Source: JAFGAS01 sp963809875 (GTDB taxonomy: Bacteria > Desulfobacterota > Zymogenia > Zymogenales > Zymogenaceae). Taken from it: a DNA stretch of 64,000 bases. Below the pieces are notes generated by a model that saw nothing but the letters and a program-made list of their open reading frames with translations, searched no databases and was not told where the DNA came from. Each line of letters starts with the position of its first letter. Within the stretch, counting starts at the first letter, position 1. Of this stretch, positions 19,076 to 27,992 are shown one piece after another. The position numbers were made by a program, and so were the translations under genes. Location: the NCBI GenBank assembly GCA_963809875.1, contig CAWELC010000005.1:186001-250000 (forward strand), read 5' to 3'.

Positions 19076-21349
19076 ATGAAAAAGGCAGTCGTCTTTCTCT
19101 GTATCCTGATAGCGTCTTATTCCTTAACGGCGTTTGCCCAGCCGGAGCAGAAGCTTCCCGATCTGCCGGGTGGAGCCGTCACCATCCCCTGGTCGGACTT
19201 CAAAGAGCTCATAAAGGGGTTGATGGCCCCACCCCCGGTTCCTCCGACCCCGCCGGAGCCGCCCGCCGACTATTCGGTGAGCTCGGCGTCCTACGTTGGG
19301 AGGATCGAGGGTGAGAGCGCCGTCTTTTCCGCTTCGTTTGCGGTGACGATCCTCGCCGAAAAGAAATGGGTCGAGGTACCGCTGGTCTCCGATGAGACGG
19401 CAGTCTCCAACGTCATGATGGACGGCGTCCCGGTCACCCTCGCGGCGCGGGACGGCTCCTATGTTGTCTTCAGCGACAAGCCGGGAAGGCACATCGTAAC
19501 GCTGAACTTCTACGTCACCGCGGATTCCGGGTCCGGAAAGAACGCGGTCGATATCCCTCTGCCGCAGGTCCCGGCGTCAACCCTCACGTTTACGGTTCCC
19601 AAGCCGGGGCTTGACATCCAAATCACGCCCGCCCACTTCAAGAAGGTCACGCCTTCGGGAGGGGGTACCACACTCGAGGCGGTGCTGCCGATAACCGACC
19701 GGGCAGTCATCTCCTGGAGTCCTGCTGTGCGCGAGGAAGCCTCCGGAACGCTCAGGGTCCAGGCCCAGGTGAACACCATCATCTCGGTGGGAGAGGGGAT
19801 CATGAAAGGGGTCACCACCGTTACGTATGACATCTCACACGGGACGCTCTCGAGCTTTTCGATCACGATGCCCGCAGACATCGAAATCATCGATGTCTCG
19901 GGGGACGCGGTCCGCGACTGGAAGGTCGTCCCGAACGGCGGCACCTCGACGATCCTCGTTACCGCCGGGTTTCCCGCCTCCGGCACGACTAGCATCGTGC
20001 TCCTGTATGAGCGCAATATGGGCGGGACGACCGCCGATATCGAGGTGCCCCAGATCGAGGTGAACAACGTAACCCGGGAGATCGGCTATCTCGCGGTGAC
20101 CGCGTCCACCAAGGTGGGGGTGGAGGAGATCTCGTCCAAGAACCTGGCGGGCCTGGACAGCACCGAACTGCCCGCCGAGATGGTCTCGGCATCGGAAAAC
20201 CCGATCCTCTTTTCCTATAAGTACCTCAAGCACCCCTATGCCCTCAAGCTTGCGGTGGTGACCTACCAGGATATCCCAAGCCTCACCACGGTGGTCACGA
20301 AGGCCGACTTTTCATCCCTGCTCACGGTGCGGGGCGACCTGGTAACCCGGGCGGTCTTCGAGGTCAAGAATAACGTGAAGCAGTTCATGAGGCTTTCCCT
20401 GCCCAAGAAGTCGACCCTCTGGAGCGTCTACGTCTCCGATCGGCCGGTCAAGCCGTCGATGGACAAGGATGGCGCAATCCTCATCCCGCTGGACCGCTCC
20501 ACCAGAACCGATAGCTCACTCACCTCGTTTACCGTCGAGCTCGTCTACATCACGGAGACCAAACCCCTCGGCGCGCTCTTCGGCCGCCGGGAATTTGTCG
20601 CCCCCGTTATAGACATCCAGACCGACGCCCAGGCGTGGACCATCTATCTCCCCGAGCGGTTCGCCTACCGGAGTGTTGGAAAAGACATGGAGAAGGCCGC
20701 GCCGACCCCCGTGGTAAGTGGGGGGGAGATGGAGAGCAACGCCCCGGCCACGGCTCCCACCGAGGAGATGACGGTGTCCGACGAGATGTATCGTGATAAG
20801 AAGGAGGCGCCTAAAACCCAGATCTACACCGAAAAGAATATCTACGCGGAGGGACTCTTGTCGATCGGAGGCGGCGCAGGGATGAAAGGTGTGCTGCCGG
20901 TGAAACTCGATATCCCCTTTTCCGGCCGTGCGATGGGTTTTACCAAGGCGATCGTCAGGCCCGGCGAGCTATCGACCGTTGCCATCAGGTATGAGGGCAG
21001 GGGGCTCTCGAGCCTGTTCCTTTATCTCGGGGTCGTCCTGTGTGCCCTCCTGTTTGTCTGCATTATTATCTCGGTACGACAGTCGGTTGGGGCGCGGCAC
21101 ATCGTCATCGAGCCAGGGCTTGCAGCGCTTTTCGTCTCGTCACTGATTGCGATCATCCTGATATCCGTTTTCCTGATTATGGACGTCGCTGCGATATGGT
21201 GGGGGCTTTTCATCGCCATTATCGTCGGCGGCTCCCTTTTCGTGAGGGACCTGATCGTAAGACTCAAGGAGTCGGCCGAGCGGTCGAAAGCCCAAGGCGT
21301 CAGGCAGGAGAAAGAGCGGACGCGGTCGGAAAAGAAGCATGAGAAATAA
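19076..21349 (+). CDS. Large secreted or envelope protein with C-terminal membrane segments, paralogue 1
   Basis: 757 residues. A signal peptide (MKKAVVFLCILIASYSLTAFA) is followed by GGAVTIPWSDFKELIKGL and a proline-rich linker, then about 500 residues rich in beta-strand pattern. Near residues 640-740 there are about three membrane helices (SSLFLYLGVVLCALLFVCII, LAALFVSSLIAIILISVFLI, WWGLFIAIIVGGSLFV) and a charged C-terminus ending KKHEK. GGGAGG before ATG 19076 sets the start. The next gene overlaps it by 11 bases and is a diverged copy (shared PW-x-DF motif, proline linker and strand pattern). I do not recognise a function; a periplasm-facing protein held in the inner membrane is likely. 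Confidence 0.85.
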   Translation: MKKAVVFLCILIASYSLTAFAQPEQKLPDLPGGAVTIPWSDFKELIKGLMAPPPVPPTPPEPPADYSVSSASYVGRIEGESAVFSASFAVTILAEKKWVEVPLVSDETAVSNVMMDGVPVTLAARDGSYVVFSDKPGRHIVTLNFYVTADSGSGKNAVDIPLPQVPASTLTFTVPKPGLDIQITPAHFKKVTPSGGGTTLEAVLPITDRAVISWSPAVREEASGTLRVQAQVNTIISVGEGIMKGVTTVTYDISHGTLSSFSITMPADIEIIDVSGDAVRDWKVVPNGGTSTILVTAGFPASGTTSIVLLYERNMGGTTADIEVPQIEVNNVTREIGYLAVTASTKVGVEEISSKNLAGLDSTELPAEMVSASENPILFSYKYLKHPYALKLAVVTYQDIPSLTTVVTKADFSSLLTVRGDLVTRAVFEVKNNVKQFMRLSLPKKSTLWSVYVSDRPVKPSMDKDGAILIPLDRSTRTDSSLTSFTVELVYITETKPLGALFGRREFVAPVIDIQTDAQAWTIYLPERFAYRSVGKDMEKAAPTPVVSGGEMESNAPATAPTEEMTVSDEMYRDKKEAPKTQIYTEKNIYAEGLLSIGGGAGMKGVLPVKLDIPFSGRAMGFTKAIVRPGELSTVAIRYEGRGLSSLFLYLGVVLCALLFVCIIISVRQSVGARHIVIEPGLAALFVSSLIAIILISVFLIMDVAAIWWGLFIAIIVGGSLFVRDLIVRLKESAERSKAQGVRQEKERTRSEKKHEK

Positions 21350-23333
21350 GATTCTCGCGGCGCTCTGCGTCCTCTTCCTGCTGCCGTTGGCCGCCGGTCA
21401 GGCCCGCGCCGAGAAGGGGACACTGCCGCCGATGCCTGATACGAAGATCACCGTGCCCTGGGACGACTTCGTGAGGATGATGGAGGGGTTAGCGTCGCAT
21501 CCGGCCCCTCCCGTTCCTCCCCCGCCGACCGACCTGGCCGTCGGGCGGGCGTCCTACACCATGCGCATTGTGCCGGGCCGGCTCGAGACCGCGGTGACCC
21601 TTGATGTGAGGAGTTACGGGGACGGCTGGCACGAGATCTTCGTCGCCGGACGGGATACCCCTCTGATCTCCCTTACCGTCGACGGCATTGATGCGGTGAC
21701 CCTGGTGAAAGACGACGGGGTATGGGCGGCCCTGCCGGGAGAAGGAAAAAGGACGATCCGGGCACTCCTCGTCACGGAGGCCCCCGATACCCCCGGACCC
21801 CACACGGTGGCGATCCCGGGTCCGACCGCGGCGGCCAGGGAAATCGACCTGAGCTACCCGCGCAATTACACGGACGTGGGGGTCGGCGGGGTGGTCACCG
21901 CGTCGATGCCGGGGAGGCTCTCGGCGGTCTTGGCGGGCGGCGGCAGCATCGAGGTCTCCTATACCGTGGCCGCCGTGGAGAAGATAGAGACCACCGGGAA
22001 GAAGGCCACGGGCCCTCCCGTGGTGACCGCGCAGCTCTTCACGGCCATGGATATCGAAGAAGAGGCGATCCTCCTTTCGGTCCGCATCGACTATGAGGTG
22101 AAGAACGGCCCCGTACGGTCGTTTCGGGTGAGTCTTCCCCAGGGCTTTGACCTCCTGGACGTAAAGGGCGACGGTATCGCCTCCTGGGAGACATCTCAGG
22201 ACCGCACGGGGCTTACCGCTGCGATCGGTTACGATGTTTCCGGCCCCTACTCCCTTTTTCTCTCCTTTGAGAAGGCAATGAGCGACGAGCTTGGCTCGAT
22301 CGAATTTCCCCGGGTTGTCCCCGCGGGCGCGGAGCGGTCGACGGGATACGTGACGGTCGTCTCGGGAGGGGGCTTTGAAGTCACCGAGCTCAAGTCAAAG
22401 CTCCTCACGCCCCGGGATCCTACCGAGCTCCCGGAAGGGGTCTTTTCGCTCTCGGCGCTGCCGCCTATACTGGCCTACCGCTTCACCGACCCCCGTTACA
22501 GCCTCACGGTGGGGATTCGAAAAGGGGAGGCCCTGTCGGCGCTTTCGGGCTTTGCCGATTCGGCAAACTCCGTTATCCTCGTGACGGCGGACGGCAAGAT
22601 GGTCGTCAGGACCAACTACTTCGTGCGAAACAGGAACCTCCAGTTCCTCACGATCGTCCTGCCGCCGGAGTCCGTCCTCTGGTCGGCGACGACAAACGGC
22701 GTCCCGACAAAGCCGTCCACGGACAAGAAGGGAGTCGTCCTGGTCCCCCTTCCGATGGGCTCGGGCGGCGCCGACGGGCCGTCCGTGGTCTCCGTCGTTA
22801 TATTTGTGCCGACACCCACTCTGGGGTGGGCCGGCCGGCTCTTTCTGCCGCTGCCGCGGCTTGAAATTCCGACCGGCCAGGTAATGGCGACCTTTTACCT
22901 CCCGGAGGGTATGAGCTATCTTTCCTTCGGCGGCGACATGGAGCAGATCAAATATTTCACGGAGCTGCTCTCACCCGGCTCATCCGAAAGCTTCGTCGAG
23001 GAGAACCTGCGCCTGCGTAAATCCGTCTACGAGCGGCAGGAAGACCTTGAAAACGTCATAAACGAACAGCAGCAGATGCCCGATAAGGGGGGCGCGGGGC
23101 TGCCGCCGGCGCCCGAGGGATTCGACCTGCCGCTTTCGGGGAAGGTCTATCGGTTCGTGAAACTGATAACGATGGGCGAGGAGACGAGCGTAGTCGCCAC
23201 CTACGTCGATCTGCGCCTCCTCGTCGCAGGCATCCTGCTCCTGCTGATCGTGGTTGGAGGAGGGGCTCTTCGATACAGGCGGAAGTTACGGAGTATAGTG
23301 ACCGGCCGAACCGGGGACAGGGATATCCGCTAG
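21339..23333 (+). CDS. Large secreted or envelope protein with C-terminal anchor, paralogue 2
   Basis: 664 residues. Signal peptide (MRNKILAALCVLFLLPLAAG), then PDTKITVPWDDFVRMMEGL and a PAPPVPPPP linker as in the gene before it. The body aligns in order with paralogue 1: SYTMRI against SYVGRI, RSTGYVTVVS against REIGYLAVTA, LLTPRDPTELP against LAGLDSTELP, SVLWSATTNGVPTKPSTDK against TLWSVYVSDRPVKPSMDK. A short coiled-coil-like segment (residues about 555-585) and one C-terminal helix (LLVAGILLLLIVVGGGAL) end it. The 11-base overlap suggests translational coupling and perhaps a hetero-complex. Function unknown. Confidence 0.85.
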   Translation: MRNKILAALCVLFLLPLAAGQARAEKGTLPPMPDTKITVPWDDFVRMMEGLASHPAPPVPPPPTDLAVGRASYTMRIVPGRLETAVTLDVRSYGDGWHEIFVAGRDTPLISLTVDGIDAVTLVKDDGVWAALPGEGKRTIRALLVTEAPDTPGPHTVAIPGPTAAAREIDLSYPRNYTDVGVGGVVTASMPGRLSAVLAGGGSIEVSYTVAAVEKIETTGKKATGPPVVTAQLFTAMDIEEEAILLSVRIDYEVKNGPVRSFRVSLPQGFDLLDVKGDGIASWETSQDRTGLTAAIGYDVSGPYSLFLSFEKAMSDELGSIEFPRVVPAGAERSTGYVTVVSGGGFEVTELKSKLLTPRDPTELPEGVFSLSALPPILAYRFTDPRYSLTVGIRKGEALSALSGFADSANSVILVTADGKMVVRTNYFVRNRNLQFLTIVLPPESVLWSATTNGVPTKPSTDKKGVVLVPLPMGSGGADGPSVVSVVIFVPTPTLGWAGRLFLPLPRLEIPTGQVMATFYLPEGMSYLSFGGDMEQIKYFTELLSPGSSESFVEENLRLRKSVYERQEDLENVINEQQQMPDKGGAGLPPAPEGFDLPLSGKVYRFVKLITMGEETSVVATYVDLRLLVAGILLLLIVVGGGALRYRRKLRSIVTGRTGDRDIR

Positions 23334-23457
23334 GGGTCCGTCGGGACATCGGCGATATCACGACAACTGCCGGGGCCTTTCGGGTCGGTGCCGGGCGACA
23401 GCTATCCGATGCAGGGAGAGACCGCCTTTCAGTGGTGCTGCCCCCTCACATTTTTAG

Positions 23458-23485
23458 TTGACTTATTTCACGTCGATCCTACAAT
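23458..23485 (+). promoter_or_regulatory. Sigma70-type promoter placing the transcript start at the ATG
   Basis: TTGACT (23458-23463), 16-base spacer, TACAAT (23480-23485). The expected start, about seven bases on, coincides with ATG 23492, which implies a leaderless mRNA. Confidence 0.55.
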
Positions 23486-23491
23486 GGTGGC

Positions 23492-24247
23492 ATGGAGCTC
23501 ACCATCCTCGGATCGGGAACCATCGTCGTGTCCCTGACGCGCTGGTCGCCCGCGTACCTCCTGAGGGCATGCGGCAAGACCATCCTTATCGACCTCGGGC
23601 CGGGCGCGCTGAGGCGTATGGTGGAGGCCGGCTCGGGCATCCTCGATATCGACGCGATCTGTCTTTCCCACTTTCATCCCGACCACGTCGCCGACTTCGT
23701 GCCGCTCGTTTTCGCCTCCAAATACGCCGTGGGAAGCTGCCGCGCCCGGGATCTGACCGTTATCGCTCCCCCGGGGTTCGGTGAATTTTACGCGGGTCTC
23801 ATCGAGGTCTTCGGCGACTGGATCGTACCCGAGGCTTACCGGCTCGATATCCGGGAGGCCGACGGCTCGATTGTTGACCTCGGGGCCTGTTGTGTAACGA
23901 CCGTTTCGGTCAACCACAGTCCCGAGAGTATCGCCTATCGTTTTGAGGGTGAAGGCGCTTCGCTCGTCTACTCGGGAGACACCGACTGGTCCGACGGCCT
24001 CGTCACCCTGGCGCGGGGGGCGGACCTCCTTCTCCTCGAGTGCTCGTTTCCGGACGACATGAAGGTGCCCGGCCATCTGACTCCCTCGGAGGCGGGAAGG
24101 CTCGCCCGTGATGCACGCGTGTCGCACCTGGTCCTGACGCACCTCTACCCCCCGGTGGAAAACGTGGATATCGTATCGATCGCGGGGGCCTCGTTTACGG
24201 GCAGGATCACCGTGGCCGAGGACCTGATGGTTATACCGGTGGGCTAA
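23492..24247 (+). CDS. Metallo-beta-lactamase-fold hydrolase (RNase Z-like)
   Basis: 251 residues starting with the family's usual MELTILGSGT. The metal-binding motif is SHFHPDH (H60, H62, D64, H65), with further ligands in VNHSPES, SGDTDW (Asp) and LTHLYPP (His). It belongs to the RNase Z/arylsulfatase-like branch of phosphodiesterase-type MBL proteins; which ester it cleaves cannot be told. No Shine-Dalgarno sequence precedes it. It converges with the long minus-strand operon. Confidence 0.9.
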   Translation: MELTILGSGTIVVSLTRWSPAYLLRACGKTILIDLGPGALRRMVEAGSGILDIDAICLSHFHPDHVADFVPLVFASKYAVGSCRARDLTVIAPPGFGEFYAGLIEVFGDWIVPEAYRLDIREADGSIVDLGACCVTTVSVNHSPESIAYRFEGEGASLVYSGDTDWSDGLVTLARGADLLLLECSFPDDMKVPGHLTPSEAGRLARDARVSHLVLTHLYPPVENVDIVSIAGASFTGRITVAEDLMVIPVG

Positions 24248-24385
24248 ATAGGCCGGCCTTTCGGCGCTTGAGCTTCCGGTTACCGGGATAGGACGAGATA
24301 AATTCACGCACCCGCTGTCACACGTCAGAGGCCGGCGCGGGTCACCGGCGTCGGCTCCGGGGTAGGTCGCCCGCTTCCCGGAAGG

Positions 24386-25969
24386 CTAATCCGCCTCGGG
24401 GGGGTCTTTGGGAGAATATTTTTCCACCAGCGCGTACTTCGTCACCTTGCCGACGCTGTTACGGGGAAGCGTCGTCGTGAAGATGATCCGACCCGGCACC
24501 TCGTTCGGCGAGAGCCGCTCCCGACACCAGTCGACCAATACCCGGTCGCTCGTGTCCTTCCTCGGATCCCTTACCACTACCGCCACCACCCGCTCTCCCG
24601 ATGGGTAGTCGGGCAAACCGATCACCGCGGCGTCCATAACGCCCTCATGGGACGTGAGCACCTCTTCAATGCCCGGAGCGAAGACCGTTCCTCCCGCCGT
24701 CACGATCATGTCTTCTCTCCTGCCCAGGAAATAGAGACACTCGTCTTCGTCCAGGCGGCCCCAGTCACCGGTGTAGAACCAGCCGTCACGATAGGCCGCC
24801 CTGGTCCTTTCCTCGTTCTTAAAATATCCCGGGGCGGCGGTGAGCGCCCGACAGATGATCTGGCCGATCTGACCGGTCGGTACGTCGCGGCCCTTCTCGT
24901 CGACGACGCGCAGCTCGGTCCCGAAGCAGCGGGTCCCCACGGAGGCGGGGTTGGCGCGCTTCTGATCCGGTCCCGCGTGCGCGATGATACCGGCCTCCTG
25001 CAGGGCGTAAAACTCGTAGATGTTGGGGCAGATTCGCTCCCTCACCTCGCGCTGCAGGGCGACGGGAAAGGGGCTGGCCGAAAACGCGATTCCTCTCAGC
25101 GACGAGAGATCGTATCGGTCCAGCTGCGGGATCTTCAGCAGGACCGATGCGACGATAGGAGTCCAGAACGTTATGGTGACGCGCTCCTCTTGGATGATCT
25201 TGAGGATTCCCGAGAGGTCGGTAACGTCAGGCTGAAACAGGACGTTTCGCGCACCGACCAGAAAGCCGGCGCCGTACCACCCCAGGCCCGCCCTGCCGTA
25301 GAGCGGAAAGACGGTCAGAATCACATCGGTGCCCGTGAGGTCGTGCATCGCCGTGAAAAGGCCCAGCGCATTGAGCCCGTTGCCGTGGGTAAGGGGGAAG
25401 ACCTTCTGCACGCCGGTCGTGCGGGAGGTAGTGTCGATGCACTGGATGTCGTCGGAATCTACCTCAATAAAGGGAAGCGTGGCGGGACAGCCCCAAATCA
25501 ATTCTTCATAGGGCAGGGCGGTTTCGGCCGTCTGTTTGCCGATACAGATGAAGGTCTCGATATCGGGCAGCGCCTTTCTGACCTCGGCCGCGGTCGGGGC
25601 GTAGATGTCCTCAAACAGAAAGAGCCGGGCACCGACGAACCTGAGATATTCGACGATCTGATCGGGGCCGAACCCCCACTGGAGGGGCACGGCGACGGCT
25701 CCGATCTTAACGAGGGCGCCGTATATCTCTCCGGCCTCGGCCCGATTCCTGCACTGAAAGGCGCAGTGGTCGCCCTTTTGTATCCCCAGCGAGAGCAGGG
25801 CGTTGGCCAGACGATTCATCCGCTCGTTCACCTCGCGGAACGAGAAGCGCCGGCCCGTCATCGAGCAGAAGACGGCCTCACGATCCCGATAGCGGGCGGC
25901 CGCGGTCTTGGGGAGGTTTGACTGGGTTACCTGCGACGCCCGAAAGAGTGATCGATCGATCCGGCTCAT
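24386..25969 (-). CDS. AMP-binding (acyl-adenylate-forming) ligase
   Basis: 527 residues of the ANL superfamily. The C-terminal motifs are clear: YTGDWGRLDEDECLYFLGR, EEVLTSHEGVMDAAVIGLPD and PRNSVGKVTKYAL with the catalytic lysine. The phosphate-binding motif is unusual, TTSRTTGVQK in place of TSGTTGxPK. No carrier or condensation domain is attached. Start ATG 25969 overlaps the S26-like gene by ATGA. It is the last gene of the long operon, after the peptide-modification genes. It could activate a fatty or aryl acid for a glycan or peptide; neither substrate nor acceptor is visible. Confidence 0.88.
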   Translation of the reverse strand: MSRIDRSLFRASQVTQSNLPKTAAARYRDREAVFCSMTGRRFSFREVNERMNRLANALLSLGIQKGDHCAFQCRNRAEAGEIYGALVKIGAVAVPLQWGFGPDQIVEYLRFVGARLFLFEDIYAPTAAEVRKALPDIETFICIGKQTAETALPYEELIWGCPATLPFIEVDSDDIQCIDTTSRTTGVQKVFPLTHGNGLNALGLFTAMHDLTGTDVILTVFPLYGRAGLGWYGAGFLVGARNVLFQPDVTDLSGILKIIQEERVTITFWTPIVASVLLKIPQLDRYDLSSLRGIAFSASPFPVALQREVRERICPNIYEFYALQEAGIIAHAGPDQKRANPASVGTRCFGTELRVVDEKGRDVPTGQIGQIICRALTAAPGYFKNEERTRAAYRDGWFYTGDWGRLDEDECLYFLGRREDMIVTAGGTVFAPGIEEVLTSHEGVMDAAVIGLPDYPSGERVVAVVVRDPRKDTSDRVLVDWCRERLSPNEVPGRIIFTTTLPRNSVGKVTKYALVEKYSPKDPPEAD

Positions 25970-26412
25970 GACCTCATAGTCTCCTGACCGAACAATGAGA
26001 GAGAACGTGCGCGTATCCACCGCGCGGCCTTCCCCAGCCTTCCCTTGACGATTCCTGCGGTCAGGTTTCTCCGCGAAAGGGCGGCCGTCACGCCCCCAAA
26101 GCGGGGCCGGACGAGACGGCGGTCAGAACGGGAAACCATGATGACCCTGAGGATGCCCCCGGGAGGGACGGCGGTGGGTGGGTCCGGGTAGGTGAGATTG
26201 TCTCCCTTGGTGACGATGACTGGCGGACTCACGCTCCGGTCGACGCCGATTATCCTGTGGACGACCAGCTCCTTCTTTCGGGGGACGCAGACGATATCGC
26301 CGATTGCGCAGTCGGCGGGCCGGACGGTATCAAGGATCAGGGTATCGCCCGGGCGGAGTGCCGGGTACATGCTGTATCCCTGAAAAGCGATGCGTCGGTA
26401 GTCCATCGTCAT
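25966..26412 (-). CDS. S24/S26 signal-peptidase-like protein
   Basis: 148 residues. The first 90 residues match the S26 (LexA/signal peptidase) fold: FQGYSMYPALRPGDTLIL with a candidate nucleophile serine (S14), ADCAIGDIVCV, VVHRIIG and VTKGDN. A basic C-terminal region follows (RRNLTAGIVKGRLGKAARWI). There is no clear N-terminal membrane anchor, unlike true signal peptidases. ATG 26412 starts 38 bases after the first precursor-like gene; ATG 26406 is equally possible. Such small proteins recur beside PqqD, HprK-like and nucleotidyltransferase genes and might cleave a modified peptide. That role is inference. Confidence 0.82.
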   Translation of the reverse strand: MTMDYRRIAFQGYSMYPALRPGDTLILDTVRPADCAIGDIVCVPRKKELVVHRIIGVDRSVSPPVIVTKGDNLTYPDPPTAVPPGGILRVIMVSRSDRRLVRPRFGGVTAALSRRNLTAGIVKGRLGKAARWIRARSLSLFGQETMRS

Positions 26413-26449
26413 ACGTTCATGTGCGGCAAACGGGACGGGCGCGGCCGAA

Positions 26450-26704
26450 TTAGGGCGCCTTCCCGTAGTTGCAGCGCACCGCGGTGGCGCCGTCGCGGCA
26501 GTTTTGCGGCGTGGCCGAAGGGCCCTGTGCGCACGCAACCGTCGCCTGGGCTCCGCCGGAGCACTGGCTTGTCGCCTGGGCGCCCGTGGTGCACTGTCCG
26601 GTGGCCTGTCCTCCCGTAAGGCATTTCGACTGGCCCACCGCCTGGGTGTAGTCCACCTGCAGATCGACTATTTTCGGGGGCGCATACGGCTTTTTTGTTT
26701 TCAT
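26450..26704 (-). CDS. Putative RiPP precursor peptide 1 with six CxxG repeats
   Basis: 84 residues. Residues 1-27 form a leader (YAPPKIVDLQVDYTQAVG) nearly identical to that of the next precursor-like gene. Residues 28-84 repeat about every ten residues: cysteines at 28, 38, 48, 58, 69 and 78, each in CxxG, five of them in CxxGxxA, the last as CNYGKAP. The repeats are rich in Gly, Ala, Thr, Gln and almost free of large residues. ATG 26704 has GGTGA nearby. The 112 bases before it contain a 10-base palindrome (GACAATTGTC, 26749-26758) and an AT-rich tract that may hold a separate promoter or processing site. Two radical SAM enzymes and a PqqD protein lie upstream. Confidence 0.85.
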   Translation of the reverse strand: MKTKKPYAPPKIVDLQVDYTQAVGQSKCLTGGQATGQCTTGAQATSQCSGGAQATVACAQGPSATPQNCRDGATAVRCNYGKAP

Positions 26705-26816
26705 CAGGAAATCACCAAAAAATTTATTACGGACGTAAAGGTATAAAAGACAATTGTCACATGATCCGCGGTCGCCGTCCCGGTCCTGTGTGAGCGGGAC
26801 ACCGACGCATCCTCCA

Positions 26817-27041
26817 TTATCCGGATAGTATTGAGTGGGGTGCGGCGCCATGAATGCATGTCGACGACGTCGCCTTATGACCCATGCTGCATTGATTGTT
26901 CGCGCTGTTTCCGCGTGAGCACCGGGCCGCCGCGCCCTGGCCGGTCGCGCACCGCGACGCGCCCACCGCCTGGGTATAGTCGACCTGCAAATCGATGATC
27001 TGAGGCGGCTCATACGGTTTTGTGGGTTTCTTATCCTTCAT
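26817..27041 (-). CDS. Putative RiPP precursor peptide 2 with four CxxG repeats
   Basis: 74 residues. Leader YEPPQIIDLQVDYTQAVG matches precursor 1 (PPKIVDLQVDYTQAVG). Cysteines at 31, 41, 51 and 62 all sit in CxxG; the first three are CxxGxxA (CATGQGA, CSRGNSA, CSMGHKA) and the last is CIHGAAP, paralleling CNYGKAP of precursor 1. It overlaps the end of the HprK-like gene by 11 bases. The strong conservation of leader and repeat spacing with free change elsewhere is what a precursor family shows. The product of modification is unknown; thioether or other Cys-centred crosslinks are possible. Confidence 0.85.
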   Translation of the reverse strand: MKDKKPTKPYEPPQIIDLQVDYTQAVGASRCATGQGAAARCSRGNSANNQCSMGHKATSSTCIHGAAPHSILSG

Positions 27042-27992
27042 GAGGCATCTCCCTGAAGAAAGGGGTGGGCTTGAAATCCCTGGTAAATACCAGCGTCCAC
27101 GAGGGTTGGTTTTGACACAGCTGCCCTGCGATGCCGAACGCCCTGAGCGCCGCGTTGCGGCACATGTACCGAAAGAAATGGATGTGATTGGATAACAACA
27201 TCGCCATGGCCCGGCCCGGCGACAGATCGGCGATCCGGTCTTCGTTGCCCTTTTCGAGGAAGAGGATGCGCCTGAGAGGAACCGGGCCCGCGACTTCCGC
27301 CCCGGGGCGATCTGTGAAAAAGGGGTCGGGAAGAGAGAGAACGTCCCGCCGGTTTGCGAACACCAGGACCCGTCGTCGGAAAGCACCGCCCCCGGATCCG
27401 CCGCGGCTATTGTGCTCTTACCTGCGCCCGAGCTTCCGACGCAGAGATAGCCCGCGCCGTCCAGGACCAGCGACGCGGCGTGGAGCATCAGTGCGCCGAA
27501 ATCCGGCGCGCAGACCGCCAGCAGTCCCTGCAGCACAGGCGTCAGCGGTGACTCACCGTCCGAATCTTCCTCGACCCTCACGAGGGCCTCCGCCTGTCGG
27601 AGCCGGTGATCCACCACCACGAGAAAACAGGGGTGTGGAATGACCGAGACATCCCCCGAATCGAGATCAGCCAGAAGCGGCAGAGACGCCCCCCCGTCCT
27701 TAGCCTGCCGTTTCCTTCCCTGGTTTCCGAACCATATCCTGTTAAAAGGGAACCTCTGTTCGATCGTTTGCGCGATGCGACGGGTGTGTGCAAGGGCTTC
27801 AGGTGACAGTATCTCATCCCAGGACTCCCCAACGGCCCGCCTGATCGACAGATCAATGCCGACTCGATCCCGCCGATGCGTTAAGTGGGACGTATGACCT
27901 TTCAACCCACGGCCGGCGTCATTCATCAGCTTACCCGCAGGATCGTTGACGAAGGTGACCTGTACCGATACCCCTCCGACCGTGACGATCAT
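27031..27992 (-). CDS. HprK-like (HPr kinase-related) protein, one apparent frameshift
   Basis: About 320 residues. The C-terminal part is an HprK-type P-loop domain: GSSGAGKST at 186-194, preceded by MLHAASLVLDGAGYLCV, and the DD pair in VLSDDGSW. After SW the frame breaks; inserting one G near 27360-27366 joins it to VFANRRDVLSLPDPFFTDRP and a clean end at TAA 27031. HPr kinase itself phosphorylates HPr, but no HPr is encoded here. HprK-related proteins beside PqqD and nucleotidyltransferase genes form a recurrent, functionally open group. It overlaps the radical SAM gene upstream (ATGA) and precursor 2 downstream. Confidence 0.8.
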
